Source: Bog-950 sp964493695
Lineage (GTDB): Bacteria; Bacteroidota; Bacteroidia; Chitinophagales; LD1
NCBI GenBank assembly: GCA_964493695.1
Contig: CAZBPG010000002.1
Location: 62,001 to 126,000 of the forward strand
Reading direction: 5' to 3'
DNA: 64,000 nucleotides
Position 1 is the stretch's first letter; each line of letters begins with the position of its first letter. Shown here piece after piece: positions 13,637 to 22,900 of this stretch. The notes below the pieces were generated by a model. The model was not told where the DNA came from and ran no database searches. It saw nothing but the letters and a program-made list of their open reading frames with translations. A program made the translations under genes and the position numbers.

Positions 13637-13997
13637 TACCTGTAGGGCAAATCATACGTTTTTTGTGATAATCCGTTGCTTTTATTGCACATGCCGGGCA
13701 GGTGCCTCCGGCAGTTTATCAAACGCTAATTCCGAAATTTACCACCGAAGCATCAAACGAATGAATATTGAAACAATCGGCCATACGGCCTATGCCATTG
13801 CCACTTTTCGGCACCGGAGACCAAATGGCGACTTGACAGAATTACAACCCTTCTTTATCTTATCGCCTTAACGCAAAGATTCCGTTTAAATAACAAGTAT
13901 AAATTGGTATTTGGCTTTGATTTTGTATACTTTTACCGCCCTTAAAAATTCGACACACATACACGAACTTTTTCTGATTTAAAACTTAACTATAGCT
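13637..13997 (+). promoter_or_regulatory. 361-bp intergenic region with candidate promoter for the giant surface protein
   Basis: I see no gene here. TACTTTTA at 13928-13935 is one mismatch from the Bacteroidota -7 element TAnnTTTG. TTG words lie upstream at 13904-13906 (21-bp spacing) and 13911. The giant gene starts about 60 bp downstream. The rest, including a short 'gccgggcaggtgcctccggc' palindrome near 13691-13710, has no assigned role. Confidence 0.35.
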
Positions 13998-16900
13998 ATG
14001 GCCAATTCTACGTTACCCTGCAACGTACTTAACAAAGTATTGTCAACCCGCACCGCTTTAACCGGTAAACCTTTTTCGAAAAATTTACTGGCAGCCGCAG
14101 TCTTGTTGTTGTTTACAACAAGTAAAAGCTGGGGGGGTGTCAAAACTGCGACAATATCTGCCAACATAGCTTACGGTTCAATTGTGTGGACCCCAGCGGG
14201 AGCACCTGTGGCAGGTGATGATGTGGTGCTTAACAATAATACGGCAAATACTTATACGGTATCAGCAGTTCCTGCTGCCATACCTGCCACCGGCAGTTTT
14301 GCTTCTTTCACAATAGGAGGTTCAGGTAGCGGAAGAATTGTTTTAACAGGTGCCACAAGTACCGTTTGGACAACAGCATTTGTCGCTAACAACAATGTGA
14401 CATTTGGTGGAGGCACGGTTGCGCTCGGAGTAAGCCTCACTTCAGCGGCAATGACAAGCGCAACAAGCAGTGTCGCTACTGCTAAAAACGTAATTATAAC
14501 TTTTGGAAGTACTATTGGTATAGGCACTGGCGGAATCTTAACCGTGAATGGCACCGGCAGCATTAGTATTAACGGGAACGCAACCGGGTTATTGACTACT
14601 GCAAACACTCAGGTTGTTGTTACAAATGGAGCTAGTATTACTTATACACTTACAGGACAGGCTTGTCAGCCGGCAGCCATGACTGTTCTGTCTGGTGGTA
14701 CCTTGTATATTACCGGTGCTTCGGGAAGCAATACAATCTCTCAATTCCCGGCAGCGGCCATTTCGATGGCTGGTACCCTTAGGATTGGAGGTAACTTAGC
14801 CACCGTAGGGGGATCAAATAATATTAGCTATACGGGTACGCCTATTTTAAGGTACTCAAACACAGGAGCCTTTTCTGCCACTATCAGAGAATTTCCTGCC
14901 ACAGGGGTTAGTACCGTTATAAGGGATGGAACCTCCGGCCAAACAGTAACGCTTAATGGCGATATAACCCGTAGTATTACTACTTTAACTATGACATCAG
15001 GTCATTTAGCATTGACTTCTAGCGATAATTTAACAGTGACAGGTGCCTCTACCTGGACTACAAACAATATAACCGTTCCGGCAAGCAGTACGCTAACCTT
15101 ATCGGGAGCTATCTCTAACAACGGAACTACAATTGTTGCTTCAGGGGGCGCAGTAGCTTTAACCGGTGCAGGAGGTACTATGAACTTTAACAATACTACC
15201 GCACAGATTCAACTTACTAGCACAGGTGCACTAAATATTACTTCTACCCACGCTACTCCGCTTACAAGAACAAGCGGTATAATAACTGCTACCGGTGGCA
15301 GTTGCACAGTATCCTTTAGTCCCGCATCGGCACAAAACTGGACTGTTCCGGCAAGTCTGATGTCCGGCACTTGGGCTTTGGCAACTTTGACCTTAAATAT
15401 GGGTACTACGGGTAGTGTTGTTTTAAATAACACAAACAACATAACGGTTGCCACCAATTTCAATCTTACATCAGGAAAGACCATTATCAACACAGGCTAC
15501 ATTCAATTAGCTGTTGGGTGCAATTTTATCGGCACACCAGGTGTTGACAATATGATTGTAACCTCTTCCACCGGAGATTTTAGACGCGTGATAGGAAGCA
15601 ATGGTATTGGCTACAACTTCCCTATTGGTGAAAACACCGGCACTGCAGAATACAGTGGATTCGCCCTTACTTTTGCTTCCGGTGCTTCTTCCCAGGTTGT
15701 CGGGTTTAGAGTAGTGGACGGAATACCTACCAGCAACCCGGCCGCTTACATTTCACGCTATTGGGTATCTTCCTTCTCGGGCTCCACTACCTATAATTAC
15801 TCAATGAATTTGCCGTATAACGGCAGTACAGGTGATGTAGTAGGCAGCGAAAGTTTAATGAAGTCGGCTTACAGAGTGTCGGGAAGTTGGATAAGTGTAG
15901 GCACCGTAAACACAAGTAGCGATTTAATAGGCTATTCCGGTTTAACAAGTGCAACCGGCCCTTTGACAACCAATAATCAATTCACCGGTTTGGATGTAGC
16001 CTGCGCTACTCCTACAGCACCCAATAGTTTCAATCTTTCGGCCATCAGCAACTCATCTACCCCTGTAACCATGGCGGGCACCGTAGGTTTTTCGGCCACC
16101 ACCAATGTTACAGGGCTTGTGATTTTTGCCAATAGCACCAACACACCCGCAGCTCCGGCAGATGGGGTGGACTATGCGGTGGGCGATGTGTTGCCATCGG
16201 GTGCCATTTGTATATACAAAGGCGGAACTCCAAGCACCAGCATGGCCTGGTCGTATGATGCCAGTTTAACCGGGGGAACCGATTTATCACCAAGCACTTT
16301 CTATTACTTCAATAGCTTTTCCTATTCATCAGGTGCTACCTGCAACACCAGGTATTCCAGCACCTATGTAGCTTCTACCATGGGGCCGGGTATTACAGCC
16401 GGCACTTACCCAACCGTGGGCAATTGTGTGGGCGTCCAAACAGCCAGCTTTCCATACACCGCCACAACCGGAGCACCGGATCAATATAACATTGTTTGGG
16501 ATAACCTTAACTCGGATGCGATTGCGGCAGGTTTTGTAAATGTGCAGGCAGGGGCTACTTATACTACCGGATTCACCAGCCTACCGGCCAGCCCGGTAAG
16601 CATTGCTATTCCCGCAGGGGTGGCACCGGGTGTTTACACCGGCAAATTGAACGTAAAAAACAGCAGCACCGGTTATACTATTCTTGATAATGGAGGCGGC
16701 ACTGCCAGTCTTCAAACCGTGCAAGTAACCGTAGTTGCCAACACGGGTATTTCGGGTACCAAAACAGTGGGAACCGGAGGAGATTACTTAACCTTTAACG
16801 GAGCCAGTGGTTTGTTTGCTGCTATTAATACCAACGGATTGTCGGGCAACCTTACGGTGAACGTAATCAGCGATATAACGGAAACAACCACTACCGCCTT

Positions 16901-19900
16901 AAATCAGGTAGCTAATTACTGCGGAGGACCTTTTACCATCACTATACAACCGGTAGATGCCACTTTGCGTACTATCAGCGGTAGCCTGGCTACATCTTTA
17001 ATACAGTTTGCCGGTGCCGATAATATAACGGTGGATGGAAATTACAGCGGTGAGGGGCGATATCTGCGGTTCAAGAATACCAATACCTCTACCGGCAACG
17101 TATTCTACCTGACCAACGATGCCTCGTTCATCAACATTGCGAATTGCGATATACAGGGTATAAGTTCAAACGCAGCCAACGCAGTTATCAATATCGGTGC
17201 AGGCACAGCTACGGGTAACAACAATATATACATTGACAATAACCTGATTCACGATGCCGGAACAGGTCTCTATCCGCTTCAACTGATTTACTCCAATGGC
17301 AGCGCGGGCTTTCCTAACAACACTATCAGCATTACCAATAATGAGTTGTATAATTTCTCGAGTTTTGGCGGAGGTGCAGGAGCCAGAAGAGCTTATGCCA
17401 TCAATGTAACCAATACAGGCAACGGCAGCAACTGGACTATTACGGGTAACAGCGTTTATAATACCTTTATAGATGGCACAGGGTTTCAAACAGCCATCAG
17501 CTTTGTGCCCGGTGTATCTTCTACGAACAATACAATCAGCAGTAACTGGATAGGAGGAAAATCGGCCAATGGCGGAACTGCTAATACCCCTTGGCAAAAC
17601 AGCTATGATAACTACTCAAGCGGTGAAAACCGTGGAGTAGGGATTATTGTAACCGCAGGAGATGTACTTGTTGACGACAATAAAATTACCAATATCTGGT
17701 GGTCAAACGGAGATTATTCGGGATTTGTTTGTCTGCATATTCTTGGAGCAACAAATGTTACCGTTACCAACAACGAATTTGGTAGCGGAACAGCCGGCAC
17801 ACCGGATAACACCAAAATTATTCGGGTAAGCGGAGGTGGTGTTTCACTCGGTGCAGCTCCGGGCTATATATATGGAGTATGGAATCAGAGCACTAACAGC
17901 TCTACTACCACCTACGATGGAAACAACTTCTACTACTTATGGCAAAGTGGTGGTTGCTCTTCTTGTGAAGGAGGTAACGTACATTGTATAGCCCATCAAA
18001 CTGCAGGGCCTGCCATCATTACAAACAACGTGATAAACGGGGCACAAGGCTCTGGATATTATTGGAACCAATATGGATTTAGAGTAGAACCTTCGACCTC
18101 TACTTCGGGTAATATGATTGCAAACAACATAGTTGCCGGTCCTTATGTAAATGGATCGGGTGTGGGAAGCGGTGTTACCAATGTTGGTATATATGTGAGA
18201 GCCTTAGGAACCAATACCGTGAGCGGAACTATAAAGGAAAACGTGGTTTGGGATATGCGCAGCAATGAAGTGGAGGGATATACCGAAGGTATTTATATTC
18301 TGGCTAATGGAGGAGGAAACGGAAACTGGAATATCACTAACAACCAGGTTACCTTAAAGAACAACGGAAACACCGGTGTGCCAATAGGTTTATATGGTAT
18401 TGAAGTGGATTTGAACTCAGCTTCTACCACCACCGTAGATTACAACTCGGTTTACATCAGCGGTTCTAACGGTGGCTCTCCGGTTAATGGATATGATTTC
18501 AGTTCTTATGCTTTTTTCCGGTATCCCAACCAAACCGGTACTGTTACCGGTGATGCTACCACTATACGGAATAATATCTTTATCAATACCCGGGTAGTTT
18601 CAAATGGTTTAACAAGCGGTCATTATGCTATCGCTAACCTGGCCAATTCGCTCACCAACTGGTCGGTGAGCGATAACAACCTGCTGGTTACCGGTAATGG
18701 CTCAAAATCATTTTTAGGTTATTACGGAGCAAACAGAGCTACTTTGAGCGACTGGCAAACTGCCACCGGTAAAGACGCAGGCAGTTTTACGGCTACCTAC
18801 ACAAGTGGTTCCTCTAATTTTGCGTCTACAACACTTAACCCTGATAACCTTTTCAATAATGCACTCAGCGATTTACATATTTCTTTCCTGGATTTAGAAA
18901 GCAATAAATTTGCAGATAATCGTGCAGCAGTTGTTTCAACTGTCACCGATTTTGATGGTGATGCCCGTGACGTAACAACACCCGATATTGGTGCCGATGA
19001 GTTTACAGTGCCAAGTCATTTTATCGCAACTACAACAGCTTCTTACGGACCATTCTGTACCAATGCCAGTTCCAATGTAAGTGTGGCATACTCGTCAATT
19101 GGAACTTTCACCGGCACTTTCCATGTGCAGATTTCTGATGCCAGCGGAGTGTTCCCATCTAATACTAACGACAACTTAATTGGCTCAGGAACTTCACCAA
19201 TTAGTGCCACTGTCCCTTCCGGTTTGGCGGCAGGTACCGGATATAAGGTGCGCGTGATTAATAATGGCCCGGATACTTACGGTGTCAGTAATCCTGCTGC
19301 ATTCACTATAAATGCAGCACCGGCTACGCCAACGTTTACAGCGGCCACTTCAACCAACAATAATCTTACTCCTTGCTTAGTATCGAACAACTATACCATT
19401 AACCCGCAAAGCGGCTATAACTACTCATGGTCAGTGCCTGTTGGCTGGGGTGCAGTAACCGGTGGAACTACCAACCAAATTACCGTTACTCCAAGCTTAG
19501 CAGCCGGTAACGTAACCGCTTCGGTTACTATAGCAGGCTGCGCGGCAGCTACAGCAAGTTTAAGCGTGGCACCTATTACTATACCTGCAGCACCGGTGGC
19601 AAATGGTAACATAACTCCGCAAACAACCGGTGTTAATGCTACCGATTTTACAGCTAACTGGGGTGCGGTAAGTAGTGCATCAGGATATTATTTAGATGTA
19701 AGTGCTTCACCAACCTTTGGGTCAACGATTTATGCCACCGATCTTTTTATTTCGGAGTATGTGGAGGGGTCTAGCAGTAATAAGTATATCGAGATTTACA
19801 ACGGCACCGGTGCGGATGTAGGCCTTGCTGACTATAGATTGCGCCTGTATGTAAACGGAGGCTCAAGCCCTACTAATGATATTCAACTGTCGGGGAACTT

Positions 19901-22900
19901 GAGCGCGGGAAGTACTATCGTATATAAAAACACTTCCGCTGCTGCTTATGGCGGCTCGGCAACCAGTAATGCCGCTGTGAATTTTACCGGAGATGATGCG
20001 GTTGCCCTATATAAAATCTCCACCACCAGCAACGTTGACATTATAGGAAGAATTGGTGAAGACCCGGGAACGGCATGGGCAAGTGGTGTGCATTCAACCG
20101 GAGAAAAAACACTGGTTCGGAAAGTTACAGTAACCGGTGGCGTGACTACCAATCCGGCAGGCGGATTCCCAACTATGGTTACCGAATGGGATGTCTATAA
20201 TCAAGATGATGTTTCGCATCTTGGTTCTCACACCTATAACTTTACACCTTCATTTGTTGCCCCTTACAATAACTATCCAGTAAACGGCACCGCTCAGGCA
20301 GTTACCGGCTTAACCACCGGTGATACTTATTACTACCGCGTGCGGGCAACCAATGCCTGCGGTACGAGTGTTAACAGCAATGTGGTAGAGGTAACTACTG
20401 TATCTGCCTGCACGGCACCTTCGGCTAATGCTACTAATTTGAGCAACACCACTCCGGCCGCTACTACCTCTATTGGTTTATCCTGGACAGCAGGTACCGG
20501 TGCCGATGGTTACGTGGTAGCTATACGCACTACCGATAACGATTTTTCAGCGCTTACTTTTCCCGATGCGGCTTCTCTGCCTGCAGCGGGTTCATCTCCC
20601 TGGGCAGATAACGAAGTGACCAATGTGGTAACCGGTGCTACGGCTACAATTCCGGACTTAGCACCTAATACCCCTTATTATTTTAAAGTTTATGCTTACA
20701 GAGATTGTTCGGGCACTTATAAATTTAATAACAACAACGCTACCGATAACCCGCTCAGCACCGCTACAGCAGTACCGGCATCTGAAATTTCGATAAAGCG
20801 CACTTCTAACAGTGTGGATGTAGCGGACGGCAGCACCTTCAGTTTTGGCTCTGTAAACGTGGGCAGTCCGCTCAGCATTCAGTTTACCATTGAAAATGCC
20901 GCATCAGCAACAGGTGACCTTACCATACCGGCTGTATTAAGTGCAGGGGCACCTTTTTCCATAACCGGCCAACCTGGTGCTACTACTTTGGCCCCGGGGG
21001 CAAGTACCACTTTCACGGTTCTTTACACACCGGTATCGGGCTTCAGCAGTTATGCCTTCAGCTTTGTCAACAACGATGGCAACGAAAATCCATTCAACAT
21101 CACTTTTGAGGGAACCGGTGTACCTGCCTGTGTGGCGCCCAATCCGGTTACCAATGTTACTCTAACACCTGGCGCTGGTAACATTACTGGTGTAATTGAT
21201 GCGCCCGCAGGCGGGGCTACCGGATATCTGGTGGTGCGCAATGCGACTGGTACCCTTAGCGGCACACCTTCCGGAAGCTATAACTTTGGCGATGCTTTTG
21301 GAACAGGCACTGTAGTGGCTTACGGTACAAGCACAGCCTTTACCTCCGGTGGCTTAAACAACAATTCTGCGTACTATTACTTTGTATTTGCTTACAACAA
21401 TACCGGTTGTTTTGGCGGCCCTGCCTATGCTGCGGGGTATAACGAAAGCGAAACTACTTTAAACCTGCCGTACCAGGCATTCGATAATTTTAACCGCAAT
21501 AACAACAATAGTGTAGGTGAGCCATCAAGTTTACCCGGCACTAATTGGGCAGAAACCGAAAGCGGAGCAACCAGCGCAAGAATATCGGCCAATGCACTCA
21601 TGCTGGAAAGAGATGGCAACGGAGGAACTAACGGAAGGGAATATGTAAGTTTTGATATGTCAGGCAAGTATCCTACTACATTCAGTAGTGCGGGTTCAAA
21701 ACTCGAGTGGTATTTCAATGTAAGGCAAACCAGACAGGACCCGGCTGGATTTGATGGTGGAAATTATGGCTGTGCTTTTATCTTGGGAAGTACATCGGCT
21801 GATGTAACAAGCGGTGACGGATATGCCGTTGCGATGGGAAACCAGGGTGGTGGCGCTGCTACTACAGAGGGAATTCACTTAATTAAGTTCACTAACGGGT
21901 TAGATGCTAATTCAAATCTCGCCAACGTAGTTTCTTATTTCCCGGGTAGTTTTATTATAGAAAACGAGTGGTCAATAAAGGTGACTTATGACCCTGCTAC
22001 GGATGACTGGCAATTGTTTGCCAGAAATGACGGAACTTATGACGGAAGTTTTGCAGACCCAACTACTGTCACCAACACCGAACTGAGAGGAACCCAAATG
22101 GACGACACTTATGTTTCAGGCAACCTGAGTTACCTTATCCCGTACTGGAACCGCGCTTCGGGCAGCAGCGAATATGCCCGTTTTGATAATATCAGCGTTC
22201 CTTTGGCGGAGGTAAACAGTTCAGAAATTAAAGTGGAGTATACCACCAACAATCCGGTAAACATTGCCGATGGTACCAGTTATAATTTTGGACCCGTGCA
22301 AGTTACCGGTGGCACCTATACAGCCGACTTTACTATAACCAATATCGGCACTACTAACCTTTCGCTGGGCGCTATTTCCATTACCGGTGCAGATGCAGCA
22401 GATTTTAGTTATACATCACCAGGCACAGCCAGTTTAGCACCAAATGCTGCTGCTGCTTTTACCATTACGTTTAATCCCTCTTCTGCAGGACCCCAAACAG
22501 CAGATTTCAGCATGATTAACGGTGATACAGACGAAAATCCTTTCAACTTTACCCTGAATGGTGAAGGAACCAATACGCTGCCGGTTATCAACGAGTTTGT
22601 AGCTGACATTAACGGAACCGACACCTACGAATATGTGGAGGTTTTTGGTGAAGGAAGTAAAAACTACAGCAACTTATGGGTGTTGGGCGTTGAGGGCGAT
22701 GCATCGAATACCGGCCGCATAGAGAATGTTTATCAGGTTGGCACTACCAATGCAGGAGGTTACTGGATGAATACTGTTTCCGGAACTGACAACATTGAGA
22801 ATAATACCATTACTTATATACTGGTGGAAGGATTTACCGGTGCACTCAATGATTTTATTGACGCGAACGGTGACGGCACTATAGATAATAAACCATGGAA

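Noticed and set aside
13345..13640. CRISPR-like spaced repeats
   Set aside because: Units are directly tandem with no unique spacers and no cas genes nearby.
13263..13871. 202-codon plus-strand open frame of GLAGVTVGFATVAV repeats
   Set aside because: Kept open only by the 42-bp period; the minus-strand frame ends in a sensible FN3-like tail followed by a terminator.
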